Source: Eustoma russellianum
Taxonomy: Eukaryota > Streptophyta > Magnoliopsida > Gentianales > Gentianaceae
DNA: 64,000 nucleotides
Assembly: GCA_036186865.1 (NCBI GenBank)
Contig: AP025054.1
Location: 19,632,941-19,696,940, forward strand
Direction: 5' to 3'
The position numbers and the translations under genes were made by a program. The notes beneath the pieces were generated by a model, which ran no database searches, was not told the DNA's origin, and worked only from the letters and a program-made list of their open reading frames with translations. Shown here in pieces: positions 1 through 9,746 of this stretch (its first letter is position 1; each line of letters starts with the position of its first letter).

Positions 1-28
1 CCTCTAGTGGTGCTATACAGGTCCAACA
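1..28 (+). repeat. 3' end of the 5' LTR of element A
   Basis: These 28 bases match 7267-7294, the end of the 3' LTR, and are followed two bases later by the PBS. The rest of the LTR lies before the window. Confidence 0.93.
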
Positions 29-30
29 AT

Positions 31-43
31 TGGTATCAGAGCC
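31..43 (+). promoter_or_regulatory. Primer-binding site of element A (initiator Met tRNA)
   Basis: TGGTATCAGAGCC directly follows the 5' LTR and matches the complement of the 3' end of plant initiator-Met tRNA, the usual plant copia primer for minus-strand DNA synthesis. Confidence 0.9.
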
Positions 44-215
44 TGGTTGAGCACCATATTCTGATTTGAGCTGAAAACAATCTACACTCCAAGTTGCAAA
101 GTTGCTGGAAATTTTCTGGTTGTCTTATATTCTTCATATTTGATATCTACAACAAGGTGACACTTTCTTTCCTTCTTATAAGTGTTTTAAACGTTTTCTC
201 ACACACTAAGAAGGC

Positions 216-1544
216 ATGTCCACACAAAGACCAACTAAAAGAAAATCAATATCAGCCACCCCTATCAATGTGAAATCTAACAAACAAGATGGTAAATGGT
301 ATGATAAAGAACTTAAGTGTTATAAATGTGGAAAACAAGGACACATCTCATATGATTGTCCAAACAAGAACAAAAACCGTGACATGGATGAAAAGACAAG
401 GACAAAAACTAGAGTAGAACCTATGCAAAGGAGGAAGAAAGCTCTCAAGGTAAGTTCAAGCACTTGGGATGACACATCTTCATCCGAATCCGAGGAGGAA
501 CCTGAAGTTGCACAAATATGTTTGGCTTCAAAGTCTACAAATGAGGTAACATTCGATTCTGACTCCGAATGTGATTTTACTCAAGATGAATTGTTGGATG
601 AATTAGAAAAGTTGCATGATAGATATAAGAAGCTATCCAAGGAGAAGAAAAGAATAGTTGAGGAGAAGAACAAGTTGGAGACGTCTAACTTGAATCTAAC
701 TTCTCAACTAGAAGTTCTTCAACTTGAATCATCTAACACTATTAGTTCAATGCAAAATCAGATTAAGGAACTTAAGAACAAACATGAAAATGTGCAATGT
801 GTGCAATGTGTTGATTTCAACGTTTTAAAGTCTAAATTGCATGAAATACAAACTGAATTTGAATCATTGAAAGCATGCAACCTAGACTTGAACAAATCTT
901 TAGAACAATTTAAGAATGGTTCCAACATGTTAGACACTCTCATTGCATCTCAAAAGCATGGAAATGACAAACAAGGTCTTGGATATGTTGAAGAAGCTGA
1001 ATACACACCTAAGGAAACAACATTTGTATCATCTTCAACCAACATGAAATATAGGCCAAATGCATCTAGAAATGAATCTATTCTGCCCACACCTCCTTCA
1101 TCACAAAGATTGCAAAATGCATCAACATATAGGAAGGTAAATGCACCTAGAAACCATGCTTACATGTATACAAGAATGCCTAAACAAAGTAATATGCAAT
1201 ATGCTCAAGTTATGCCTTATATGCAACAACATGCTTATGTGAAGAACATGACATACTCTCGGCCTAAATCACTTTACAACACACGGCCTAGATACACACA
1301 ACATCTTGCTTATACACGGCCTAAATTCAATGCTTACTCACGGCCAAGATATAACTCATATACATGGCAACATTCAAATGCATATAGAACTTACAATGCT
1401 TATCCAACTAGACATAAATGTGCAGCCCCTTTTCCATCATATTCTATGTATCAAAATCCACTATTTGTTCATTATATGCAACATGATTTTAACATTTCAA
1501 AACCAAGAAAGGTTGTTCAAGTTTGGGTACCTAAAGGTACATAA
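216..1544 (+). CDS. gag: Element A Gag, C-terminal part only (zinc knuckle and coiled coil; capsid region missing)
   Basis: This 442-residue ORF begins just before a CCHC zinc knuckle (CYKCGKQGHISYDC, about residues 36-49). Next come a Ser/Glu-rich acidic stretch (about 80-120), a long Lys/Glu/Leu coiled coil (about 120-200), and a Tyr/Arg/Pro-rich tail. In the SIRE group the knuckle normally follows a capsid domain of a few hundred residues. Here the ORF starts only about 35 residues upstream and the leader is 187 bp, so the capsid-coding part appears deleted. The start is the first ATG after the PBS. The stop at 1542-1544 lies where pol begins in the next frame. Such a Gag could bind RNA but probably not form particles unaided; that is inference from domain content. 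Confidence 0.85.
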   Translation: MSTQRPTKRKSISATPINVKSNKQDGKWYDKELKCYKCGKQGHISYDCPNKNKNRDMDEKTRTKTRVEPMQRRKKALKVSSSTWDDTSSSESEEEPEVAQICLASKSTNEVTFDSDSECDFTQDELLDELEKLHDRYKKLSKEKKRIVEEKNKLETSNLNLTSQLEVLQLESSNTISSMQNQIKELKNKHENVQCVQCVDFNVLKSKLHEIQTEFESLKACNLDLNKSLEQFKNGSNMLDTLIASQKHGNDKQGLGYVEEAEYTPKETTFVSSSTNMKYRPNASRNESILPTPPSSQRLQNASTYRKVNAPRNHAYMYTRMPKQSNMQYAQVMPYMQQHAYVKNMTYSRPKSLYNTRPRYTQHLAYTRPKFNAYSRPRYNSYTWQHSNAYRTYNAYPTRHKCAAPFPSYSMYQNPLFVHYMQHDFNISKPRKVVQVWVPKGT

Positions 1545-4500
1545 CATTAAAGAAAGACAAGTTGCTGGATATAACAACAAAGAAGATGAAAAGAACAAAA
1601 CCAAATGGATAGTTGATAGTGGTTGCTCAAGACATATGACTGGCAATGAAAATTTGTTTAGCACACTTAAAAACATAGCAAAAGGTGGCAAAGTTACTTT
1701 TGGGGACAACAACCAAGGCCAAATAATTGGCAAAGGCAAGGTTGGTGATCCAAACAAGTTTGAGATCAAAAACGTCCTACTTGTAAGTAACTTAACCTTT
1801 GAGCTTTTAAGTGTTTCTCAACTATGTGACAACAACTTGAATGTTCTCTTCACCTCCACTTCTTGTAAGATAATGGATAAAAACAATCAAGTTGTGTTAA
1901 AAGGAAAACGTGAAGGAAACATATATGTGCTTAACATGGATGATATGCTAAGTAGTAACACAAAATGTCTTGTTTCACATGAATCTGATCCCAATCTTTG
2001 GCATAGACGTTTAGGACACATTGGTATATCAACCTTAGAAAAACTACACGCTAAAAGTCTTGTTAAAGGATTGCCTAAACTTAACTTGAATGATTTTCAA
2101 CTATGTGAATCTTGTATCAAAGGCAAACATGTTAGAGAATCCCTTAAGCCTAAAACTGAGTTCACAACATCTAGAATACTAGAACTCTTGCATATAGACT
2201 TATTTGGTCCATGTAGAACAAGAAGCTTAGGTGGAAGTTATTATGTATGTGTAATAGTTGATGATTTCTCAAGATATACTTGGACATTGTTTCTTGCTTC
2301 AAAAGATGAAAGTGCATCATCTATAGCTAATCTAATTAGACAACTTGAAAATGAACATGAATCACATGTTATTAAGATAAGGAGTGATAGAGGTGGTGAG
2401 TTTAAAAATAGTGAATTAATCAAATTCTGTAATGAAAAGGGTATAAAACATGAATTCTCCCCACCAAGAACTCCTCAACTTAATGGTGTAGTTGAAAGAA
2501 AGAATAGGACTATTCAAGAAGTAGCAAGAACAATGATGGTAGAAAACAAAGTACCTAAATTCTTATGGGCTGAAGCTGTAAACACTTCAAGTTATATGAT
2601 CAACAGACTATCAATAAGAAAGAAATTGAACAAAACACCTTTTGAAATCTTAAATGGACGACTCCCAAAAGTAAACTATCTAAGAGTCTTTGGTTGTAAA
2701 TGCTTTGTATTGAACACAAAAGATAACTTAGATAAGTTTGATCCTAAGTCTGATGAACATATATTTGTGGGATATTCAATGAACTCTAAAGCATATAGAT
2801 GTTATAATGCACAAACAAGAAAGATAGTTGAATCTATACATGTGAAGTTCAATGAAAATGCATATCTCCAAACAAGTAATCAACATGAGATCTATGTACC
2901 AAATGATCAAATACTTCATGATGAAGATGAACTTATCCTACCACCTACAAATGAACAAGTTGAAACACCAAATCAAACTCTTGAAATGCATGAAGTTCAA
3001 ACTCCCCCTACACAAGAACATAATGAAGAAGATGTGCCTAACCAACCTATTGAACATCATGAACCTATTGAAGATGCACAACCAAGTAATTGGTGGCAAA
3101 TAAGAAATAAACAAAAGCATCCTCAAGAACTTATCATAGGAGATGTAAATCAAGGGGTTAGAACACGTAGGCAAATAGATCCTAATGAATATGATCAATG
3201 GCATGCACTTATATCTCAAGTTGAACCTAAGAATGTGAATGATGCCTTAAACGATGCATATTGGATAGATGCAATGCATGAAGAGTTAAACCAATTTGAA
3301 AGAAACAATGTGTGGGATTTAGTACCTAAACCCGAGGATAAATCAATCATTGGAACTAAATGGGTGTTTAGGAACAAAATGAATGAGCAAGGGGTTGTAG
3401 TAAGAAATAAAGCAAGACTTGTAGCTCAAGGATATAATCAAGAAGAGGGTATTGATTACGATGAAACATTTGCCCCCGTAGCAAGATTAGAATCCATACG
3501 CCTCTTATTAGCTTTTGCATGTTATAATGACATCAAATTATTCCAAATGGATGTTAAGAGTGCATTCTTAAATGGCTATATCCAAGAAGAAGTTTTTGTT
3601 AAACAACCACCAGGCTTTGAAGATCCAAAAAACCCTAATCATGTATATAAACTTAAGAAAGCCTTATATGGTTTGAAACAAGCCCCCCGTGCATGGTATG
3701 AAAGATTTGCCAACTTTTTACTAAGTAACAACTTTCAAAGAGGAACCATAGATAGTACCTTATTCTTGAAAAAGAAAGACAAAGATTTGCTTGTAATACA
3801 AATATATGTAGATGACATAATCTTTGGTTCAACTAGTCCTAACTTAGTAAAAGACTTTGAAGATTGTATGAAGTCTGAGTTTGAAATGTCCATGGTTGGT
3901 GAATTAAATTACTTCTTAGGCTTGCAAATAAAACAAACATCAAATGGTATACATATCAATCAAGCCAAATACATAAGAGATATGATAAAGAAATTCAACT
4001 TTGAAAACTTGAAACCATCTCCAACACCAATGTGTACTTCAACAAAATTAGACAAAGATGAAAATGGTGTTGCATTTGATGAAAAACTATATAGGTCTAT
4101 GATTGGTTCATTGCTATATCTAACTGCTAGTAGACCTGATATTATGTTTGCAGTATGTATGTGTGCAAGATTTCAAAGTATGCCTAAGTTGTCACACTTT
4201 AAAGCTGTAAAAAGAATATTTAGATATCTTCAACATACACCAACATTAGGCTTATGGTATGATAGACAATCTAGTCTAAGTTTACATGCATATTCAGATG
4301 CAGATTATGGTGGATGTAGAGTAGATAGAAAGAGCACTAGTGGAACATGTCAATTCCTAGGAAACTCACTAATATCTTGGTTTTCAAAGAAACAATCTAG
4401 TGTTGCACTTTCTACTACTGAAGCAGAATATATGGCTTTAAGTCTATGTTGTACTCAACTATTATGGATTAAACAACAACTTTCAGACTTTGAAATACAA

Positions 4501-4749
4501 GTAAATAATATCCCCATCTATTGTGATAGTACAAGTGCTATAAATTTGTCTAAAAATCCTGTACTACACTCTAAGGCAAAGCATATAGAAGTACGTTATC
4601 ATTTTCTCCGTGATCATGTTAATCTTGGACATATACACATTGAACATGTTAGAACTGATCAACAAGTAGCTGATATATTCACTAAACCCCTTAATCAAGC
4701 TATCTTTGAGACTTTACGTGCAAGACTTGGATTAATTGCTTACACCTGA
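1540..4749 (+). CDS. pol: Element A Pol: protease, integrase, reverse transcriptase, RNase H
   Basis: The frame is open without stops for about 1069 residues. Aspartic protease is marked by WIVDSGCSRHMTG (1606 onward). A pre-integrase zinc region (HRRLGH to CESC, about 2000-2120) precedes the integrase core, with catalytic residues in HIDLFGP, SDRGGEF and VVERKNRT. Reverse transcriptase starts near NVWDLVPK and has active site YVDD at 3805-3816. RNase H includes YSDADYGG and STTEAEYMA and ends at LGLIAYT. All catalytic motifs are present. Pol is shifted +1 relative to Gag, with the overlap near 1540, and has no obvious ATG of its own; it would need a frameshift, or the element carries an indel here. 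Recognised homology begins around 1545, so I did not use the open frame upstream. Confidence 0.93.
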   Translation, partial: HNIKERQVAGYNNKEDEKNKTKWIVDSGCSRHMTGNENLFSTLKNIAKGGKVTFGDNNQGQIIGKGKVGDPNKFEIKNVLLVSNLTFELLSVSQLCDNNLNVLFTSTSCKIMDKNNQVVLKGKREGNIYVLNMDDMLSSNTKCLVSHESDPNLWHRRLGHIGISTLEKLHAKSLVKGLPKLNLNDFQLCESCIKGKHVRESLKPKTEFTTSRILELLHIDLFGPCRTRSLGGSYYVCVIVDDFSRYTWTLFLASKDESASSIANLIRQLENEHESHVIKIRSDRGGEFKNSELIKFCNEKGIKHEFSPPRTPQLNGVVERKNRTIQEVARTMMVENKVPKFLWAEAVNTSSYMINRLSIRKKLNKTPFEILNGRLPKVNYLRVFGCKCFVLNTKDNLDKFDPKSDEHIFVGYSMNSKAYRCYNAQTRKIVESIHVKFNENAYLQTSNQHEIYVPNDQILHDEDELILPPTNEQVETPNQTLEMHEVQTPPTQEHNEEDVPNQPIEHHEPIEDAQPSNWWQIRNKQKHPQELIIGDVNQGVRTRRQIDPNEYDQWHALISQVEPKNVNDALNDAYWIDAMHEELNQFERNNVWDLVPKPEDKSIIGTKWVFRNKMNEQGVVVRNKARLVAQGYNQEEGIDYDETFAPVARLESIRLLLAFACYNDIKLFQMDVKSAFLNGYIQEEVFVKQPPGFEDPKNPNHVYKLKKALYGLKQAPRAWYERFANFLLSNNFQRGTIDSTLFLKKKDKDLLVIQIYVDDIIFGSTSPNLVKDFEDCMKSEFEMSMVGELNYFLGLQIKQTSNGIHINQAKYIRDMIKKFNFENLKPSPTPMCTSTKLDKDENGVAFDEKLYRSMIGSLLYLTASRPDIMFAVCMCARFQSMPKLSHFKAVKRIFRYLQHTPTLGLWYDRQSSLSLHAYSDADYGGCRVDRKSTSGTCQFLGNSLISWFSKKQSSVALSTTEAEYMALSLCCTQLLWIKQQLSDFEIQVNNIPIYCDSTSAINLSKNPVLHSKAKHIEVRYHFLRDHVNLGHIHIEHVRTDQQVADIFTKPLNQAIFETLRARLGLIAYT

Positions 4750-4769
4750 ATAACAGTCTTTTGCATAAT

Positions 4770-4996
4770 TTACAAAATTAAGGGGGAGAAATAAATGTGT
4801 ATATATATCATGTTAAGGGGAAGATAGATATCCCGTTAAGGGGGAGATAACACATTAAGGGGGAGCAGCTTACACTTGATTTAGATGCTTACTTGATTAC
4901 ACAGATTACAACACTTGATTTAGATTGCACACTTGATTTAAATGCTTAATATACACATATGTGGGGTAATTTTGCAAATCATCAAAAGGGGGAGAT
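4770..4996 (+). promoter_or_regulatory. Repeated polypurine tracts before the 3' LTR of element A
   Basis: Between the pol stop and the LTR, purine runs of the type AAGGGGGAGA occur about five times (near 4781, 4815, 4838, 4858 and 4986). Only the last, AAAAGGGGGAGAT at 4984-4996, touches the LTR and should be the functional plus-strand primer. Confidence 0.8.
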
Positions 4997-7294
4997 TGTT
5001 GAGATATAGTATGTTTGAGTGATTGCAAAATGTATATGTGAGCATATGTGTAATTGTTGTGCAAAATGTATATGTGTGCATATGTGTAATTGTTGTGATT
5101 AGAAAATGCATATGTGATATATATGTGTGTAACGTTTACATATGAAATTGATTGTGCAAGACATGAACTTATGAACTTATGAGCTAAATGTGAAATTGCT
5201 TGAATGAATCAAGATTGAACAAGTTTGATTAAGATCATGAGATTGAACTTGGCCAATTCAATCACATATCTTAATCAAGACATGTTCAAACTGATCTTGG
5301 ATGATATATATGTCAATACATGTTTATTATATGAACTAACCAAGCCTTGAAGTCACATGACTTACAATATAAGGCAAATTGTTCGGTTTAGTGTTCTATT
5401 GCAGGTTTTGGTTCATATCTTGAGCAAATGAACTCCAAATTGAGTGATTCAAAAGCCCACATGATCCTTATTCAATTTAGAATCTAATTGGCTGAGTTGA
5501 AATATGGAGCAAAATTCTCTCAAAGCAAACGGCTATATTTTGTTCAAAGATTGGAGCAAAAATCTCTTATATTCAAACGGCTACATATATTCAAAAGTTG
5601 AAGACCAAGTCAAGTTCAAAGGCTAGCTGAATTCTCTCTATATTTTAGCAAATATGCAACGGCTATGTGGTTCAAAATGTTGAAGACTTATTCAAAAAAG
5701 ACTTGGCTGATCTCTATTAGCACATACCAACGGCCATATATGATAAAGAATTGAAGACTTATTCAAATTAAAAGATGTGGCTGATTTCTAGTTATTATCC
5801 AATGCCTATTTTTTAGGTCATACTAACGTTCATCCAAACGTTCATGTGGAGCCTTTTTCAACCTCTTTCAACGTCATTTTGGCATTCAAAAAGAAGGGCA
5901 AAAATCTGTTCAAAAACACACGCATACATGGCAAGATATTTACACATGTACATTGCTGATTGGAGCTGTTTTTTAAACATTTAAATGAAGCCTATTTCCA
6001 CCTCATCTCCAACGTTCATAAGAGGATAAAAATTCAGATTTGAAGACCATGTCAAAGCAACAAACGGTCAGGTTTAGTTTGAATTTCAAAGGCTGGATTT
6101 TGGTGGCTAGAAAAGTGCTGATTTCTTATCCATTCTCATCCATCCAAACGGCTATGTTGAGGAGCTACTAGGCTGATCTCTTGGCTATAAATAGCTCCAA
6201 AGGGTGAAGAGAAAGAGCATCAAAAACGAAAGCAAAGAAAGCAAAGCAAGACATTAGCTCTTTGTCTCCATTCTTCTCTTCTTCTCTTCTCTATTGAAGA
6301 ACACGTTTGTAAAGGCTTTATGATTGTATAGTTCTTCAATTCTTGTCATTTTCAACACCTTTATACGACATATTTGTGAAGGAGAAGCTGGTGTATAAAG
6401 CTTACTCCTTAGAGGTGAGCAAAAGGTGCAAAGGTGACGTTTTGGTGCAGCCTCTTGAAGAAGTTGGTGAAAAGCTTCTTCCTTTGGCTTTGTAAGGTGA
6501 CTTTGGTGTTTGGTGATTAGTGAAATCCAAGAGAAGGTGTCTCTTGGGACTGGAGTAGGTCACATTGACCGAACCAGGATAATTCCTTGTGTTCTTTACT
6601 TATTTCCTGCACTTACTGTTTTCTGCCTGAAATTTACACTAACTTGGCACGCATAATTGATCAGGCAAACGTTCTTAGAATTGCATGAATTTTGGATATG
6701 TTATACTTCAATGTGTTAGTTTTCAGTAGCCGCAAGAATCACTAAATTCTGAGGAGTTTAGCTCAGTCAAATCGTCTTTACAAAATTGTTGCTACATTCT
6801 GTGAACAATTCTGACCAGTGTGCAAAACTTGTTCAATTTGAACAGGCTATCCTACGAATCTTGAAGTGAGCCTTATATCAAATTAAACTAGACATCTTGA
6901 GGTTTAATTTGACATAAGATTCATCAAAATAGCACGGGTAGATTTTGAGATATCATCGTTTGAAGTTTAGCAAACATTCTGCCTGAAACTGCCAGAATTG
7001 CACACTTTACTTCTCTTGCTTATTTGAACGTGCTAACTTGCTTGGAATTGGCTGAAATTTTTATGACATACCATAAACATTCTAAACTTGATCTCTGCCA
7101 AGTTTGAGAGCTTGCACAGGTGTATAAGTGGTTCAACCAAAGCACTCAAAACGGTGAACTGTTTCTGGAATTTTCAGAATCTGAGGTTAAAGAGGCAAAG
7201 GGGTCTTCAAACAAGTTTTTGAAGGTAATTATAGTGTAATTTCCGCTAATCCACTATTCACCCCCCCCTCTAGTGGTGCTATACAGGTCCAACA
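4997..7294 (+). repeat. 3' LTR of element A (2298 bp)
   Basis: Starts TGTTGAGATA right after the PPT and ends GGTCCAACA, matching the end of the 5' LTR. A TATA box (CTATAAATAG, 6185-6194) lies about 1.1 kb before the LTR end, so U3 is about 1.2 kb. No convincing ORF is inside. It contains several copies of CAACGG-type motifs between 5530 and 6150. Confidence 0.92.
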
Positions 7295-7474
7295 GGAGGG
7301 CCATATTGGTTTGCCTGATCAACGACCATCTTGAAGTGTTAGTCTTGCTCATTCTTAATCCATAAGTTTTTTTATTCATTAAAGAAGCAAGGGGAAGTCT
7401 TGTTCCTTGTGCCTAACCCTTGTGAAGGACGTTTGGAAGGTGGAATTGTTGGAGCCCACGAGTTGCACGCATCA
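7295..7474 (+). repeat. 5' LTR remnant of element B
   Basis: Nearly identical to the last 180 bp of the B 3' LTR (16603-16781). It starts abruptly at the insertion point of copia A and ends GCATCA just before the PBS. Confidence 0.9.
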
Positions 7475-7477
7475 AAT

Positions 7478-7488
7478 TGGTATCAGAG
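7478..7488 (+). promoter_or_regulatory. Primer-binding site of element B
   Basis: TGGTATCAGAG, three bases after the LTR, matches the initiator-Met tRNA 3' end for 11 bases and then diverges. Confidence 0.85.
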
Positions 7489-8750
7489 AGCAGGTTACTC
7501 TATTCCACCATCTATCATTTCCTTTTCCTTTGAGTCTAGTCATTTCAATTTCAGTTGAGTCCTTCTTCTACCCCTCACTCTACATGCCATTATCTTGCAT
7601 TTCATTCAAAAAAAAGTCATTTCCTTTGAGTCCTTGCAAGTTGCTGCATTTTGCTTTTCATCATTCAAGTGTCATTTCCTTTATTTCCTTTCATATCACA
7701 ATCTGATTTTGAGTCGTTCAAACTTGAACACATTAGGGTTCATTGCATTTTAGGTTACATTCAGCTTTCTTTAAAATAGTCCAACCATCAGCCTATAAAG
7801 CTACCTCGGTTTCAAATCATCTTGTTGCTACCGAAGCTTTTAGTTGGTGATGATTGTATGCATCTTATGATTCGCATTGTGATTGATTTCATGCTTTAAG
7901 ACAAGTAGTCATACGTGTGTTTGCCTTCCCGAACCATCTTCAACAACAAAACCCTAATTCCACTATCACACCCCATGGCCCAACCAACCCCACCCCAACC
8001 CAACCCTAAAACGCACCAACCTGATCCCAAACAACTCTATTTACACCCCAAACAAAAAGCCCCAAACCAATTTACCCAAATAGAATCAGATTCTAAAGAT
8101 CCCAATTCATTCAAATAAACCCTAACCCTAGAATTTGAATTTTGTTCAAATTCTGTCATGGACCAACCAATATCCAAATTGACCACACCAATCGTCAATT
8201 AACAACCCAAATAGTCAATTTACAACACCCATTCCGTTCCTACAACCACATTCCGCAAAATCCCAAAACGTTCAAAAACACCCTAAATCAAAACCCTAAC
8301 CCTAACCCCCATTCGGTCCTACCCCAATTCCTTCACTTTCCAAGGTCATTTTTGTTGCAAGTCCAAGATACAAATTGCATTTTAAATACATTGCACTATT
8401 CTGTCCAAAAACGCAAGTGCTAAGCGCAAAACAAGTGAAATTCCAATTCTGCCCTTAGTCAAAAAAAGGAGAATCTGAACCTTGCTCAATTGAAATAGCA
8501 AGGAAGAAAAAGAAAAACAAAAAGAACAAGAGCAAAACAAAAAAGGGGCAAAACGTTTGTGCATTGCGTGGAAATTTTTTGGTACGACTTGCAAACCTTG
8601 GATACCATACTACCCCACATTGCCGTTCCCTATACCCAATTATCCATTTCTTCATCTTCTTAAACCAATCACACACTTGGTTGCTCGATTGTTGCATGAC
8701 TTGAACCATTTTGTGGATAGTAAGTGCATTGAATCAAAATTAACTAAAGA

Positions 8751-8763
8751 TTGCCCACGACAA
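8751..8763 (+). promoter_or_regulatory. Shared leader hairpin, copy in B
   Basis: TTGCCCACGACAA can form a short stem around loop CAC, with one weakened pair. The same element in the same flanking context (AAAGA before, CCC and then CTTTGGTTCAGCC after) occurs in G, H, I and J. Function is unknown. Confidence 0.55.
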
Positions 8764-9139
8764 CCCTTAGTTTATCTTTGGTTCAGCCTTATACATCAAC
8801 TTTGGTTGCTTATTTTCTTTGAATCTTAGTATAAAGTTCAAGTTGTGTTTATTTCAAGTGATTCTACTTTGATACTAATTGGTGCAACTTGAAAGCAAAA
8901 AGGAAGAACAAGCGGAGAACATTGCGGTTTGAAGAAGCCTTGGCAATACACTTCCTTATTGATCACTTTGAGACTTCTTAACTTCAGGTTATCCAAGAAC
9001 CAAAGTGGTAAGAGAGTGGACAGAATCGAAAGCGGAGTATTCATAGCTTATTTTTTTACTAATCCCTTAACGTTTGTTTGTCTTTGTGTTAGTTTGCTTC
9101 TTTCTTTTTCCTTTGTTTACGTTCAAATCCTTAGGAACA

Positions 9140-9746
9140 ATGGCCAGCAGCAATCATTCCGCATCTAGCAAGTCTAAAGAAGCCGAAACTGTTGACAATA
9201 CTCAACAACAAATGCTGGAGATGCTTAAGAAACTCATGCATGACAATGAGGTAATTAAGCATCGCTTGGAAGACGTGGAGCGAAGCTACAAAACAAGTGA
9301 TGGCCAAGGAACAAGCACGGCCGTTCCACCACCACAACCAAGGCGCCATCCTCCAGAAGAAGTTGAGGACGATAACATTCGACCCCCACACACCGAAGTG
9401 AGACGGTTTGCTCCTCCTACACAAGCAAGAAGGTACGCTCCAAGAAGGTACAATGATGATTACATTCCCTTTGAGCATGATGATTATGACTTTGATGACC
9501 ACCATCCTCGTGGTTACCAAAGACGCCAAAAACCCCTTTTCCCGCAAGATGACGATTTTCTCAAAACCAAAATAAGTATTCCCACGTTTTATGGTAAAAG
9601 TAATGCGGAGGAATATTTAGAATGGGAAACGAAAGTGGATTTGATCTTTTCTTGTACCAATTATAGTGAATTGCAAAAAGTGAGGTATGCTTCCATTGAA
9701 TTTTCTGGTTATGCACTTAATTGGTGGACGAATTTGTGTCAAAATA
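9140..9746 (+). pseudogene. gag: Element B Gag, N-terminal part (split by a solo LTR)
   Basis: The ATG at 9140 opens MASSNHSASSKSKEAET, followed by a coiled-coil-like segment, an Arg/Pro/Asp/Tyr-rich region, and the start of the retrotransposon capsid domain (ISIPTFYGKSNAEEY, then CTNYSELQKVRYASIEF and LNWWTNL). The coding sequence breaks off at 9746, where a B-family LTR was inserted, and resumes at 11225 in frame once the 5-bp duplication is counted. The longer open frame from 9074 is less likely because its extra residues are leader. The equivalent protein in C (29943 onward) aligns through the capsid motif. Confidence 0.85.

Larger units (their letters stand above)
1..7294 (+). mobile_element. 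Element A: Ty1/copia retrotransposon, SIRE/Maximus-like (5' LTR cut by window edge)
   Basis: The end of the 5' LTR (1-28) recurs at 7267-7294, which fixes the 3' LTR at 4997-7294, beginning TG and ending CA. A PBS at 31, overlapping gag and pol ORFs in the order protease-integrase-RT-RNase H, and a PPT at 4984-4996 complete the structure. The integrase-before-RT order is diagnostic of copia. The very long LTR (2298 bp) and the coiled-coil C-terminal Gag are what I know from the SIRE/Maximus lineage. The element sits inside the 5' LTR of gypsy B: the sequence after 7294 continues a B LTR (compare 16603 onward). The 5-bp target duplication should be GGAGG (7295-7299), but the left copy is outside the window. 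Confidence 0.93.
7475..9139 (+). other. Untranslated leader of element B
   Basis: There is no gene here; short open frames lack coding character. It holds C-rich CCCTAA-like stretches (8105-8125, 8287-8310), a purine-rich tract (8455-8545) also present in the leader of J, and the shared hairpin at 8751-8763. Two 3' splice-site-like sequences follow, TTCAG/GTTATC near 8980 and TCCTTAG/GAACA just before the gag ATG. Confidence 0.8.

Noticed and set aside
8105..8310. CCCTAA-like strings resembling plant telomere repeat
   Set aside because: Only two or three imperfect units at two places in a C-rich leader; not an interstitial telomere array.
8142..8829. Several open frames in the leader of B on both strands
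   Set aside because: Low-complexity, overlapping and not conserved in related leaders.
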